Assembly (NCBI GenBank): GCA_043721855.1
Contig: JAYSPY010000025.1
Location: 3,070 to 67,069, forward strand
Reading direction: 5' to 3'
Length of the DNA stretch: 64,000 nt
Source: JACMNW01 sp043721855
GTDB taxonomy: Bacteria; Pseudomonadota; Alphaproteobacteria; Rhodobacterales; Rhodobacteraceae
In this document: one piece after another, positions 16,957 to 25,605 of the stretch
Position numbering within the stretch: the first letter of the stretch is position 1
Layout of the letters: every line of letters starts with the position of its first letter
The notes under the pieces: model-generated
What the model was told of the DNA's origin: nothing
Seen by the model: the letters and a program-made list of their open reading frames with translations, nothing else
Database searches by the model: none
Position numbers and translations under genes: made by a program

Positions 16957-19275
16957 GTGCCATCTTTTTCAACCACACTCGAGCAAGCCATTCATGGCGC
17001 CCTTGCCCTGGCAAATGCGCGCCGCCACGAACTCGCCACATTGGAACATTTGCTTCTGGCGCTGATAGACGAACCTGATGCCGAACGCGTCATGAAGGCG
17101 TGCTCGGTCAATCTGGTGATCCTGCGCAAAACGCTGGTCGAATTCATTGACGATGATCTGTCAACGCTGGTGACCGAAGTTGAAGGATCGGAAGCGGTGC
17201 CAACTGCCGCCTTTCAGCGCGTCATTCAACGTGCCGCGATCCACGTGCAATCGTCGGGCCGCACCGAAGTGACAGGTGCCAACGTGCTGGTCGCAATCTT
17301 TGCCGAACGCGAATCCAACGCCGCGTATTTCTTGCAAGAACAGGATATGACGCGCTACGACGCAGTGAATTTCATCGCCCACGGCGTGGCCAAAGACCCA
17401 TCCTTTGGTGAGCCGCGCCCTGTCACGGGTGCCGAAGAACATCACGAAACCCCAAAGGCCGAGGCGGGCGATGCCAAAGAATCCGCGTTGTCGAAATACT
17501 GCGTCGATCTGAATGTCAAAGCCAAGAAAGGCGATGTTGATCCCTTGATCGGGCGCGAAGCCGAAGTTGAACGCTGCATTCAGGTTCTGTGCCGTAGGCG
17601 GAAAAACAACCCCCTGCTGGTCGGCGACCCCGGTGTTGGCAAAACCGCCATTGCCGAAGGTTTGGCATGGAAAATCATCAACAAGGAAACGCCTGATATC
17701 TTGGCCCGCGCCACGATTTACTCGCTCGATATGGGCTCACTGCTGGCTGGCACGCGCTACCGCGGTGACTTTGAAGAACGCCTGAAAGCGGTCGTCAAGG
17801 AAATCGAAGATCACCCTGATGCCATTCTGTTCATCGACGAAATTCACACCGTGATTGGGGCCGGTGCAACATCAGGCGGTGCGATGGATGCGTCAAACCT
17901 GCTGAAACCAGCGCTTCAGGGCGGCAAACTGCGTTGCATGGGATCAACGACCTACAAGGAATTCCGCCAGCATTTTGAAAAAGATCGCGCCCTGTCGCGC
18001 CGTTTCCAAAAGATCGACGTGAACGAGCCGTCTGTTCCAGATGCCATCAAGATCCTGATGGGCTTGAAGCCGCACTTTGAGGAACACCACGATCTGCGCT
18101 ACACGGCAGAGGCTATCAAGGTCGCCGTCGAGCTTGCGGCGCGCTATATCAACGACCGTAAACTGCCGGACTCGGCGATTGATGTGATTGACGAGGCTGG
18201 GGCGGCCCAGCATCTGCTGGCCGATTCCAAAAAGCGCAAACTGATCGGGATCAAGGAAATCGAGGCTGTCGTTGCCAAAATCGCCCGTATCCCGGCAAAA
18301 TCGGTGTCCAAGGATGATGCCGAAGTGCTGCGAGATCTTGAAAAATCGCTGAAACGCGTGGTGTTTGGCCAAGACAAAGCCATCGAAGCCTTGGCTTCGG
18401 CCATCAAACTGGCGCGCGCGGGTTTGCGCGAACCTGAAAAGCCCATCGGCAACTACCTGTTCGCGGGGCCAACAGGTGTCGGCAAAACCGAGGTGGCCAA
18501 GCAACTCGCCAGCGCTTTAGGCGTGGAACTTCTGCGGTTCGACATGTCGGAATACATGGAAAAACACGCGGTATCGCGCCTGATCGGGGCCCCCCCCGGC
18601 TATGTCGGGTTTGATCAGGGCGGCATGTTGACCGACGGCATTGATCAGCACCCGCACTGTGTGCTGTTACTGGACGAAATGGAAAAGGCGCATCCGGATG
18701 TCTACAACATCCTGTTGCAGGTGATGGATCACGGCAAACTGACCGATCATAACGGGCGGTCGGTCGATTTCCGTAATGTCATTCTGATCATGACTTCGAA
18801 TGCAGGTGCGCGTGAACAATCGCAAACCGCCATCGGCTTTGGCCGCGAACGGCGCACGGGGGAAGATACGGCGGCGATTGAACGCACGTTCACGCCCGAA
18901 TTCCGCAACCGGCTTGATGCGGTGATCAGCTTTGCCCCGCTTGGCAAAGAAGTGATCCGGCAAGTGGTCGAAAAATTCGTGCTGCAACTGGAGGCGCAGC
19001 TTCTGGATCGCAATGTGCATATCGAAATCTCGGCTGAGGCCGCCACCTGGTTGGGCGACAAAGGCTATGACGACAAGATGGGCGCGCGCCCGCTTGGCCG
19101 CGTGATTCAGGAACACATCAAAAAGCCGCTGGCCGAAGAATTGCTGTTCGGCAAGCTGATGAAGGGTGGTCTGGTCAAGGTCGGGCTGCAAGACGACGCG
19201 ATTGTTCTGGATATAGAAGAGCCGCAAAAACCGGCGCTGACCAAATCCAAACCGCCCCTGCTGACAGCAGAATAA
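16957..19275 (+). CDS. clpA: ATP-dependent Clp protease ATP-binding subunit ClpA
   Basis: The 772-residue AAA+ unfoldase has an N-terminal Clp_N repeat domain (SFSTTLEQAIHGALALA), a first Walker A GDPGVGKTAIAEG near residue 222, a second GPTGVGKTEVAKQ near residue 503 and the ClpP-docking loop IGFGRE. The motifs identify ClpA and not ClpB, which carries a long middle coiled coil absent here. It feeds proteins to ClpP in the cytoplasm. The adaptor gene clpS, often just upstream, is not in the 171-base gap before the start. A strong bidirectional-looking terminator follows. Confidence 0.96.
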   Translation: MPSFSTTLEQAIHGALALANARRHELATLEHLLLALIDEPDAERVMKACSVNLVILRKTLVEFIDDDLSTLVTEVEGSEAVPTAAFQRVIQRAAIHVQSSGRTEVTGANVLVAIFAERESNAAYFLQEQDMTRYDAVNFIAHGVAKDPSFGEPRPVTGAEEHHETPKAEAGDAKESALSKYCVDLNVKAKKGDVDPLIGREAEVERCIQVLCRRRKNNPLLVGDPGVGKTAIAEGLAWKIINKETPDILARATIYSLDMGSLLAGTRYRGDFEERLKAVVKEIEDHPDAILFIDEIHTVIGAGATSGGAMDASNLLKPALQGGKLRCMGSTTYKEFRQHFEKDRALSRRFQKIDVNEPSVPDAIKILMGLKPHFEEHHDLRYTAEAIKVAVELAARYINDRKLPDSAIDVIDEAGAAQHLLADSKKRKLIGIKEIEAVVAKIARIPAKSVSKDDAEVLRDLEKSLKRVVFGQDKAIEALASAIKLARAGLREPEKPIGNYLFAGPTGVGKTEVAKQLASALGVELLRFDMSEYMEKHAVSRLIGAPPGYVGFDQGGMLTDGIDQHPHCVLLLDEMEKAHPDVYNILLQVMDHGKLTDHNGRSVDFRNVILIMTSNAGAREQSQTAIGFGRERRTGEDTAAIERTFTPEFRNRLDAVISFAPLGKEVIRQVVEKFVLQLEAQLLDRNVHIEISAEAATWLGDKGYDDKMGARPLGRVIQEHIKKPLAEELLFGKLMKGGLVKVGLQDDAIVLDIEEPQKPALTKSKPPLLTAE

Positions 19276-19290
19276 GCACCGTTCTACCGA

Positions 19291-19317
19291 AAAACCCCCG
19301 CCCCTTGCGGGGGTTTT
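19291..19317 (+). terminator. Intrinsic terminator after clpA
   Basis: AAAACCCCCGC (19291-19301) pairs with GCGGGGGTTTT (19307-19317) around a 5-base loop, followed by TGTTTG. The A tract and T tract on both sides would let it act on either strand. Confidence 0.93.
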
Positions 19318-19350
19318 TGTTTGCGGGCCGATCAAAACACAGATGTAGAT

Positions 19351-19370
19351 ATACCGCATAAATACGGTAT
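19351..19370. promoter_or_regulatory. Palindrome upstream of the CcdA/CcdB module
   Basis: ATACCG (19351-19356) and CGGTAT (19365-19370) are an exact inverted repeat with an 8-base AT-rich spacer, 40 bases before the antitoxin start. Its position fits autoregulatory binding by CcdA, but this is inferred only from symmetry and location. Confidence 0.55.
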
Positions 19371-19409
19371 GTTTTATCATAGAGTCATGCCACGAATTGG
19401 ACCCTGCAC

Positions 19410-19640
19410 ATGCCTGCCCCCAACCGCCGCGCCACCAGCCTGACCATGGATCGCCAACTGTTGGATGATGCCCGTGCTTTGGGGGTGAATATTTCCCGCG
19501 CCGCCGAAGCCGGGCTGACCGCTGCCTTGAAAGAAGCCCGCGAAGCCGCATGGACGCGTGAAAATGCCGGCGCCATCACCTATTGGAACACATATGTCGA
19601 AGAAAATGGTTTGCCGCTTGCCGATCTGCGCCAGTTTTAA
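19410..19640 (+). CDS. ccdA: CcdA-type antitoxin
   Basis: The 76-residue protein shows the CcdA plan: an N-terminal ribbon-helix-helix (RRATSLTMDRQLLDDARALGVNISRAAE) followed by a toxin-binding tail with WTRENAGAITYWNTYVEENGLPLADLRQF, whose ending resembles the classic CcdA C terminus. It neutralises CcdB and, with it, represses the operon. The CcdB gene starts 6 bases after the stop, so both are on one transcript. A palindrome sits upstream. Confidence 0.93.
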   Translation: MPAPNRRATSLTMDRQLLDDARALGVNISRAAEAGLTAALKEAREAAWTRENAGAITYWNTYVEENGLPLADLRQF

Positions 19641-19646
19641 CAGCGC

Positions 19647-19946
19647 ATGTCCCGCCAATTTGACATTTACCGCAGGCCAAACGGCAGCCTTGTCGTGGAC
19701 GTTCAACATAACCTTTTAGACAATCTTATAACACGGGTTGTTGTCCCGCTGATCCCAAAGTCCAACAACGCGCCAGATAGCAGAATCTTGAACCCGACAG
19801 TTTTTTTTGATGGCGAAGACCACTTTATCGGCACTCAATTCCTGGCGACGGCTACACTGGCCGAACTTGGCGCAAATATAGGCGATATCAGCCATATGCG
19901 CGACGAAATCAACTGCGCGCTGGACCTGCTTTTCACCGGCTTTTAG
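19647..19946 (+). CDS. ccdB: CcdB-type gyrase-targeting toxin
   Basis: The 99-residue protein starts MSRQFDIYRRPNGSLVVDVQHNLLDNL and has TRVVVPLIP, NPTVFFDGE and an ending in which residues around INCALDLLFTGF match the C terminus of CcdB; the last residues are needed for gyrase poisoning in F-plasmid CcdB. It is the partner of the adjacent ccdA. The chromosomal location between clpA and a membrane protein gives no plasmid context. Confidence 0.93.
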   Translation: MSRQFDIYRRPNGSLVVDVQHNLLDNLITRVVVPLIPKSNNAPDSRILNPTVFFDGEDHFIGTQFLATATLAELGANIGDISHMRDEINCALDLLFTGF

Positions 19947-19950
19947 CCCG

Positions 19951-20814
19951 TCAAACCACAGCTTGCCGATACAAATGCCAGGTTGAATGCCCCAAAATCG
20001 GCAAAACCAGCACCAGCCCAAGCATCGCAGGCAACGATCCCAACGCAAGCGACCCCGCCACAATCAACCCCCAAACCCCTATCGGCACCGGGTTTTTCAA
20101 CGCCACATTCACAGATGTTACCACCGCAGTCGGCAGGCTTACATCGCGGTCCAACAGCATCGGAAAGGACACTACGGAAATCGCCAGCACGGCGACAGAG
20201 AACGCAAATCCCACCGCCATGCCGATGATGATCATCGCCCAGCCTGCGCCGGTAGTGAAAACTTCGCGGGCAAAGGCGGTCACGGAAACTGGCGCATCTG
20301 GTCCAAGGGTCGCATCAAAGATCAAATTCGCCGCCATGATCCAGACCAGAAAAATCACCACATGGAACAGGCTCAGGATTAAGATCCCGCCAAACTTTGG
20401 CGATTTGATCACATCGAGGTAAGCCAGCCAGCTGTTGGGCAGACCCTGTTCCCGACGGCGGCTCATTTCATACAATCCAACCGCCGCGACCGGGCCTGCA
20501 AGGGCAAAGCCGGATAAGGCGGGAAAAATCAGTTGCATTGAATTGCCCTTCAATGCAAGAGCGGCAAGAACGCCGCCGATCACCGGGTATAAAAGGCAGA
20601 CGAAAACCACGTCGGACCGAAAGGCCATCACATCGGCCCAGCCTTTGCGAAGGGCGACCCTTAGATCGTCCAATGTCAGGGTTCTGATTTGGGGAAAATC
20701 GGTGCCTGCGGCAGCTTGCGAGCCCACGGAATTCGCCACGGAAGAGGCGTATCCCAAGCTTGATCTGACCGCGCCAAAGGCCCAGGATAGTGGGTTTCCG
20801 ATGGTTTCTGGCAT
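19951..20814 (-). CDS. DUF2189 integral membrane protein
   Basis: The 287-residue protein belongs to the DUF2189/COG5473 family of predicted integral membrane proteins. After an 80-residue N-terminal region come about six hydrophobic segments: residues VVFVCLLYPVIGGVLAALAL, LIFPALSGFALAGPVAAVGL, ILILSLFHVVIFLVWIMAAN, WAMIIIGMAVGFAFSVAVLA, IGVWGLIVAGSLALGSLPAM and LGLVLVLPILGHSTWHLY. No function is established. Its 3' end lies four bases from the end of ccdB, so the two are convergent. Confidence 0.88.
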   Translation of the reverse strand: MPETIGNPLSWAFGAVRSSLGYASSVANSVGSQAAAGTDFPQIRTLTLDDLRVALRKGWADVMAFRSDVVFVCLLYPVIGGVLAALALKGNSMQLIFPALSGFALAGPVAAVGLYEMSRRREQGLPNSWLAYLDVIKSPKFGGILILSLFHVVIFLVWIMAANLIFDATLGPDAPVSVTAFAREVFTTGAGWAMIIIGMAVGFAFSVAVLAISVVSFPMLLDRDVSLPTAVVTSVNVALKNPVPIGVWGLIVAGSLALGSLPAMLGLVLVLPILGHSTWHLYRQAVV

Positions 20815-21067
20815 CCGGGATCTTCCTTTTTTTACAAGGGACGGTCCGGGTCAATCTTTCGCGCCGGACGGTCATGATTGGGGTATCATTTCGGGTCGCA
20901 GGCTTGCTGTGTGGAAAGTATAGCAGGTTTTTTCAGGGGCGCGCTTACTTTTTCGCGGAAAGGTTGTGGGGCGAAAATTCCAGTTATCACCCGCGCGCGC
21001 CAATCTCCAAGCCACTGACTTACATATATAATATAATTTCGGACAGGTTTTTCAGCGTATTACGCAC

Positions 21068-22630
21068 CTAGCGTTCCGTCAATTTCAACTCTATCCGGCG
21101 GTTCTGCGCCAAAGCTTCGGGGGTGTCGCCGACTGCCACTGGCCGCCATTCGCCAAAACCGGTTGCGGCCATGCGGCTGGGGGGAAATCCCAAATCATCC
21201 TGCATGAAGCGCACCACAGACAGGGCGCGGGCCTGGCTAAGTTCCCAGTTGTCCTTGAACGCGCCAAAGCCTGATAGCGGCACATTATCGGTGTGGCCAT
21301 CAACGCGGATAATCCAATCTATACTTTCGGGAATTTGGCTTGCCACCTCGTTCAGGGTGGCCACAACTTTTGCAATCTGTGCGCGCCCTTCGGGGGCCAG
21401 ATCAGCGGCGCCTGCGCTGAACAACACCTCGGACGAGAATACAAAACGGTCGCCGACCACCCGCACGCCTTCGCGCCCTGCCAGAACGCGGCTCAACTGG
21501 CCGAAGAATTCAGACCGGAACTTGGCCAAATTCTGCGCCTCTGCGGTCAGGGATTTCGCTTCTGATTCCAGCCGTTTGCGTTCGGCTTCTTCCAGATCAG
21601 CGCGCCGGCTTTGTTCAGCGGCCACCTGTGCCAGCGCGGAATTCAACTGTGTTCCAAGCGCTTCAAGCTGCACGTTTGCCGCCGCATCCTTGGCTGCCGA
21701 GGCATCGAGAATGGTTTGCAAGCCGCCAAGTTGAACCCGCAAAGCCGCCACCTGTTCGTTCAGCAAAGCAACCGCCCGCGCGTCTTTTGCCGATTGCGCG
21801 GTCTGTGCCGCCAAAGCGGCTTTGGCGGTTTCCAACAACGCGTCTTTGCCCGTTACCGCCTTTGCGGCATCGGTTTGCGCGGCGGCCAGCAGGGTCAGCG
21901 TGTCTTCCGCCCGTTTGCGTTGTTCTTCCAAATTCAGGGTCATTGCGGTAAGTTCGGTATCCGCACTGGCCAGTTTTGCGCGCAACGCATCAGCCGCTGC
22001 CTGATCAACGGCGCGGGCGGCTTCTTCTTGGGTAAGCAACACGGTCACCGTCTGCAAATCTGCATCCGTCTTGGCGGATTTCGCGCGCAAATCGGCAATC
22101 AGCGCTTCCACCGCGTCGCGCTTTGCTGCGGCCAGACGTGCAGCCTCGACCCCGGCATCAATTTCACCGCGTGCGGTGGCCAAAGCCAGATCGAGCGCCT
22201 CTTTATCCGATAGCAATTTTATTTGCGCTGTTTGCAGATCGGCAATTTGCCCGCGTGCCGCTTCGCGGTCTGCCAGCAGGCCTGCAACCTGCGCCTCAAA
22301 ACCGGTGATCTTGGCGCTGGCAGCAGCAAGTTCGCCTTCGCGGGTGGCGATCTGGCTGGTCAGCGTGGCGATAAATGTGGACTGACGTTCACCTTCAGCC
22401 TGCAAATCGCGGGTGCGTTTTTGCTCCAGCCCCAGCGCATCGGCAAGGCCCGACAACTGATCTGTCAATGAATTCAATTCGGTATCTTGGGTGCTGATGG
22501 TGTCGCGCAGCACCGATTGCATGACGGTGAAAATGGTCAGCACGAACATCAGCACCATCAAAATGGTCGTTACCGCATCGACAAACCCCGGCCAGATCAT
22601 CGAGCTGTCGCGACGCCTGCCAAGCGCCAT
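21068..22630 (-). CDS. MotB/OmpA-type protein with long coiled coil (partner of the ExbB-like channel)
   Basis: The 520-residue protein has an N-terminal transmembrane helix (about 18-38) with an acidic residue at about position 18 (IWPGFVDAVTTILMV) that could play the proton-binding role of MotB. A very long Ala/Glu/Lys/Arg-rich predicted coiled coil follows, about residues 45-390. The C terminus is an OmpA/MotB peptidoglycan-binding domain (GHTDNVP near residue 445, ELSQARA near 465, RRIELKL at the end). It starts 2 bases after the stop of the ExbB-like gene. I infer an ion-driven complex anchored to the wall, of unknown output. Confidence 0.88.
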   Translation of the reverse strand: MALGRRRDSSMIWPGFVDAVTTILMVLMFVLTIFTVMQSVLRDTISTQDTELNSLTDQLSGLADALGLEQKRTRDLQAEGERQSTFIATLTSQIATREGELAAASAKITGFEAQVAGLLADREAARGQIADLQTAQIKLLSDKEALDLALATARGEIDAGVEAARLAAAKRDAVEALIADLRAKSAKTDADLQTVTVLLTQEEAARAVDQAAADALRAKLASADTELTAMTLNLEEQRKRAEDTLTLLAAAQTDAAKAVTGKDALLETAKAALAAQTAQSAKDARAVALLNEQVAALRVQLGGLQTILDASAAKDAAANVQLEALGTQLNSALAQVAAEQSRRADLEEAERKRLESEAKSLTAEAQNLAKFRSEFFGQLSRVLAGREGVRVVGDRFVFSSEVLFSAGAADLAPEGRAQIAKVVATLNEVASQIPESIDWIIRVDGHTDNVPLSGFGAFKDNWELSQARALSVVRFMQDDLGFPPSRMAATGFGEWRPVAVGDTPEALAQNRRIELKLTER

Positions 22631-22632
22631 GA

Positions 22633-23823
22633 TCAGCCCCGCCCCACTGTGCCGCGGCTCAGTTGCCGAATGGACGCGGTAAGAGCTGTGATATCGGACC
22701 GCAGATCAGCCGTGCTTTCTTGCCGGCCCGCAGAGATTTCTTCCAAAATCCGCAGCAGTTGCACATCGATCGACCGCAAACGCATACGGCTTTCAGCATC
22801 AGAATGCGCGCCACCTTCGGCAGTGCCAAGCGCGGCAATCAGGCGGTCCTGACCATCCGCGATGCGGGCAAGTGATGCACCCTGCCCTGCCTCGGCGGCC
22901 ATGCGTTGGGTCAACAGGCCAATGGCGGCGGCCAAATCGCCGATGCGGCCATCAACAACCTCGCGGTTGGCATCAGCCTGGGTGTAAAAGCTTTGCAGTG
23001 TTTCCATTTGCACGGCCATATGTTCCATCACGCCGGTCATGGCTGATGTGTCGTGGCCTTCGCCATCGGCGCTGGAAAACCCCACCCGGGTGATCGACGA
23101 TATCCATTCTTCCAACTCGCCGTAAAAGCGGTTTTGGCCACGGCTTGCGAACAGTTCCAACAGCCCCACAACCAAAGACCCGGCAAGCCCCAGAAGCGAC
23201 GATGAAAAGGCGGTGCCCATGCCGCCTAACTGCGATTCAAGGCCGTTCATCAATTTGGTAAACAGCTCTACCCCGCCTTGGCCCTCTTTTGGCGCCAGCG
23301 ACCGGATGGTTTCGACGATCGCAGGCACAGTGATGGCCAAGCCGTAGAAGGTGCCGAGAAGGCCTAAGAAAACCAACAAGTTGGTAAGATAGCGCGTGAT
23401 ATCGCGGGCTTCCTCAATACGCGTACCCACAGATTCAAGGATCGACCGCGACGACGAGGTGGAAATTTGCATTTTCGCGCCGCGCTTGCGCAGCAGCGCC
23501 GCAAGCGGGGCCAGCAATTTTGGCGGCACCGTCATGTCATGCCCCGGCACGTGGCGCGCGAAGCCTTCGATCCAGCTGACCGATTGGATCAGAATCAGCA
23601 CCTGCCAAAAGCAGGTCAGAATACCCAGCAAGAACACCATGAAAATAAAGCCGTTCAGCAGCGGGTTGGTGCGGAAGATGTCTGCCACTTGGGCGTGGAT
23701 GACCCACGCACCAAAGCCAACAAGCCCGGTCGCAATCAGCATCATCACGATCTGACGGATCGGTTGGCTGAAATAGGTTGTCGGATCAGCCTTTGGTTTA
23801 TCCATCAGTGGGTTTGGCCCCAT
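22633..23823 (-). CDS. ExbB/MotA/TolQ-family proton-channel protein
   Basis: This 396-residue inner-membrane protein has two hydrophobic segments near residues 20-75 (LIATGLVGFGAWVIHA, GFIFMVFLLGILTCFWQVLI) and two more in the MotA/ExbB domain (NLLVFLGLLGTFYGLAITVP, AFSSSLLGLAGSLVVGLLEL), then a charged C-terminal tail of about 150 residues. The start at 23823 (MGPNPLMDKPKADPT) is a compromise; in-frame ATG codons at 23850 and 23805 also exist. It is co-transcribed with the OmpA/MotB-like gene. There are no ZorC/ZorD-type effectors, tonB or tolA nearby. Confidence 0.86.
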   Translation of the reverse strand: MGPNPLMDKPKADPTTYFSQPIRQIVMMLIATGLVGFGAWVIHAQVADIFRTNPLLNGFIFMVFLLGILTCFWQVLILIQSVSWIEGFARHVPGHDMTVPPKLLAPLAALLRKRGAKMQISTSSSRSILESVGTRIEEARDITRYLTNLLVFLGLLGTFYGLAITVPAIVETIRSLAPKEGQGGVELFTKLMNGLESQLGGMGTAFSSSLLGLAGSLVVGLLELFASRGQNRFYGELEEWISSITRVGFSSADGEGHDTSAMTGVMEHMAVQMETLQSFYTQADANREVVDGRIGDLAAAIGLLTQRMAAEAGQGASLARIADGQDRLIAALGTAEGGAHSDAESRMRLRSIDVQLLRILEEISAGRQESTADLRSDITALTASIRQLSRGTVGRG

Positions 23824-23892
23824 TGTTTCTGCTCTGCCAACATTATGCACGCAGGCGCGTCGCTGCCAAGTGAAAGCGGGTGAATTGGGGGC

Positions 23893-24441
23893 TCAATTTG
23901 TGGCGCGGCGGCGCAATTCACGGACGCGGTCGGACAGCCATGCAAGATCGGCGTCAGCAATGCCCAGTTTGGCCAAGTGTTCAGTGGTGGCATAAAGATA
24001 ATCGCAGTTCGGGCCGCGAAGGCCGTGGCTTTTGGCAATGATCCGGGCCTGGGCTTCCAGGGGCAGCGCGCCGCTGTATTGGCCATGATCGCGGTTGATG
24101 ACATAAGCCAGCGCACGGACCTGGCTGCCATTGGCAAGATCAAGGCTAAGCCAATCTTCCAGATAGGCGTAGGAAATAAGCTCGCGTTCCCGCAAGTAGG
24201 CAAGTGTAGCGTCGGTGTCTTGCGGAGCCACTTCGTAGGCCAAACCGTCACAATGGCCGTATTCGGCGCGGTCCAGCGCCAAGACCAGACCGGGGGCATC
24301 GACTGTGCCGCGGTAATGCACGGAAGCCATGCAAAAGCTGCGGTGCCAGCCGGAAAGCCGCGCAACTTCGGCGCGACTGTAGGCAAAACCGGGGTCCCAA
24401 AGCAGCGACCCATAACCAAAGACCCAAAGCGGTTTTTGCAC
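23893..24441 (-). CDS. ChaC-like gamma-glutamylcyclotransferase
   Basis: The 182-residue protein opens with LWVFGYGSLLWDPGF (the FGYGSLxW signature) and includes the RERELISYAYLEDW segment carrying the catalytic Glu of ChaC enzymes, which cleave glutathione to 5-oxoproline and Cys-Gly. The start is GTG at 24441, with an excellent AGGAGG ribosome-binding sequence seven bases upstream. It is divergent from the DUF2125 gene. An activity on another gamma-glutamyl compound cannot be excluded. Confidence 0.92.
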   Translation of the reverse strand: MQKPLWVFGYGSLLWDPGFAYSRAEVARLSGWHRSFCMASVHYRGTVDAPGLVLALDRAEYGHCDGLAYEVAPQDTDATLAYLRERELISYAYLEDWLSLDLANGSQVRALAYVINRDHGQYSGALPLEAQARIIAKSHGLRGPNCDYLYATTEHLAKLGIADADLAWLSDRVRELRRRATN

Positions 24442-24503
24442 GTGCTGGCCCTCCTATTGCAGTCGCTGTAAGGGGGAGAGAGCGATTTGAAAAGGGCCTC
24501 GAA

Positions 24504-25502
24504 ATGCGTGCAGTTATGGTGGTGATGCTTGTGCTGGGGGTTGTGTGGGGCGGCTATTGGGTGGCGGGGTCTATGGCGCTGCAAAAGGGCGCTGAGGCGT
24601 GGTTTGGCGCCCAAGCCGCGCGGGGTTTCATCGCAACAAACAGCAGAATCGCGGTGCACGGCTTTCCGAACCGATTTGATCTGACCGTCAGCGACGTGCA
24701 TCTTGCGGACCCGGTCAGCGGATATGGCTGGGATGCAGCCTTTGCGCAAGTGTTCAGCATGACGTGGAAACCGTGGCATTTGATTGCGGCGCTGCCGAAT
24801 GCGCAGACATTTACCTTGCCCGATCAAACAATTGCGCTGGCATCAACCAAGTTGCAGGCCAGTCTGAAGCTGGTGCCGGGCACGTCTATGGCGCTGGACG
24901 GGGTCGTGGTGGACGGGGCGGATCTGGTGGCGACTTCCTCGCTGGGGTGGGTTGTCATGGCCACAAGGGCAGAATTGGCGACGCGGCAGGATGTGTCTGT
25001 GGCCAACGGGCATGAAGTGAACCTGACAGTGACAGGTCTGGTGCCGGATGCTGCATTGGTGGCGGGTGCGGGCGATTTGCCGGCAGTGATTGAGATGGCG
25101 ACAGCTGATCTGGTGGCGGGATTTTCAGTGCCGATCGACCGATTTGCAAACGAGACCCGGCCACAAGTGACCGCATTGACGATCAAGGACGCGCAGGTGC
25201 GGTGGGGCGATCTGGTGATCACGGCCAAGGGCGCGGTTGTGGCGGATGCGGATGGGCTGGCAGAGGGGCGGGTGGATATCCATATCAAGAATTGGCGCAA
25301 ACTGTTGCCACCCGCGGTGGCGATGGGGCTGATCAAGGCCGAAGTGACCCCGACGGTGGAAAACATGATGGCACTGATGGCGGGCCAAAGCGGCGATGGC
25401 ACGGCGATTGATCTGCCCTTGGTGATGAAGGCGGGGCGGATGTCGCTGGGGCCGATACCCCTGGGACCAGCGCCGAGGCTGAACAGGGTGGCACAGGGTT
25501 AA
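24504..25502 (+). CDS. DUF2125 family protein, exported or membrane-anchored
   Basis: The 332-residue protein begins with a hydrophobic signal/anchor segment (VMVVMLVLGVVWGGYWVAG), then the DUF2125 hallmark AVHGFPNRFDLTVSDV near residue 50 and repeated beta-rich segments. The family is common in alphaproteobacteria and its role is unknown; the fold is thought to resemble lipid-handling AsmA-like proteins, which is only a guess here. It is a single gene between ChaC and a repeat element. Confidence 0.86.
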   Translation: MRAVMVVMLVLGVVWGGYWVAGSMALQKGAEAWFGAQAARGFIATNSRIAVHGFPNRFDLTVSDVHLADPVSGYGWDAAFAQVFSMTWKPWHLIAALPNAQTFTLPDQTIALASTKLQASLKLVPGTSMALDGVVVDGADLVATSSLGWVVMATRAELATRQDVSVANGHEVNLTVTGLVPDAALVAGAGDLPAVIEMATADLVAGFSVPIDRFANETRPQVTALTIKDAQVRWGDLVITAKGAVVADADGLAEGRVDIHIKNWRKLLPPAVAMGLIKAEVTPTVENMMALMAGQSGDGTAIDLPLVMKAGRMSLGPIPLGPAPRLNRVAQG

Positions 25503-25513
25503 CAAACCGCTGA

Positions 25514-25583
25514 TTTCCTTTTCGCCCAAATACTCATCTTTCCCTCGCGGTCAGTCTTCGCAAGCCAAAGCGAAGACTGGCCG
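25514..25583. repeat. Dispersed repeat, copy A, with hairpin
   Basis: The core CGCCCAAATACTCATC lies within 25514-25544, a stretch identical over 31 bases to 59774-59804. It is followed by a hairpin: 25548-25561 pairs with 25570-25583 over 14 positions with one G-U pair. It lies in the gap between two convergent genes and could serve as a transcription terminator for either. An inverted copy of the core occurs at 40564-40590. Confidence 0.85.
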
Positions 25584-25605
25584 CAGGGCAAGGATAAGCG
25601 GGCGA

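Noticed and set aside
21068..23823. Zorya defence system
   Set aside because: Only MotA/ExbB-like and OmpA-like proteins are present. No ZorC, ZorD or ZorE homologue is next to them, and the long coiled coil lies in the OmpA-type partner, not in the channel protein tail as in ZorA.
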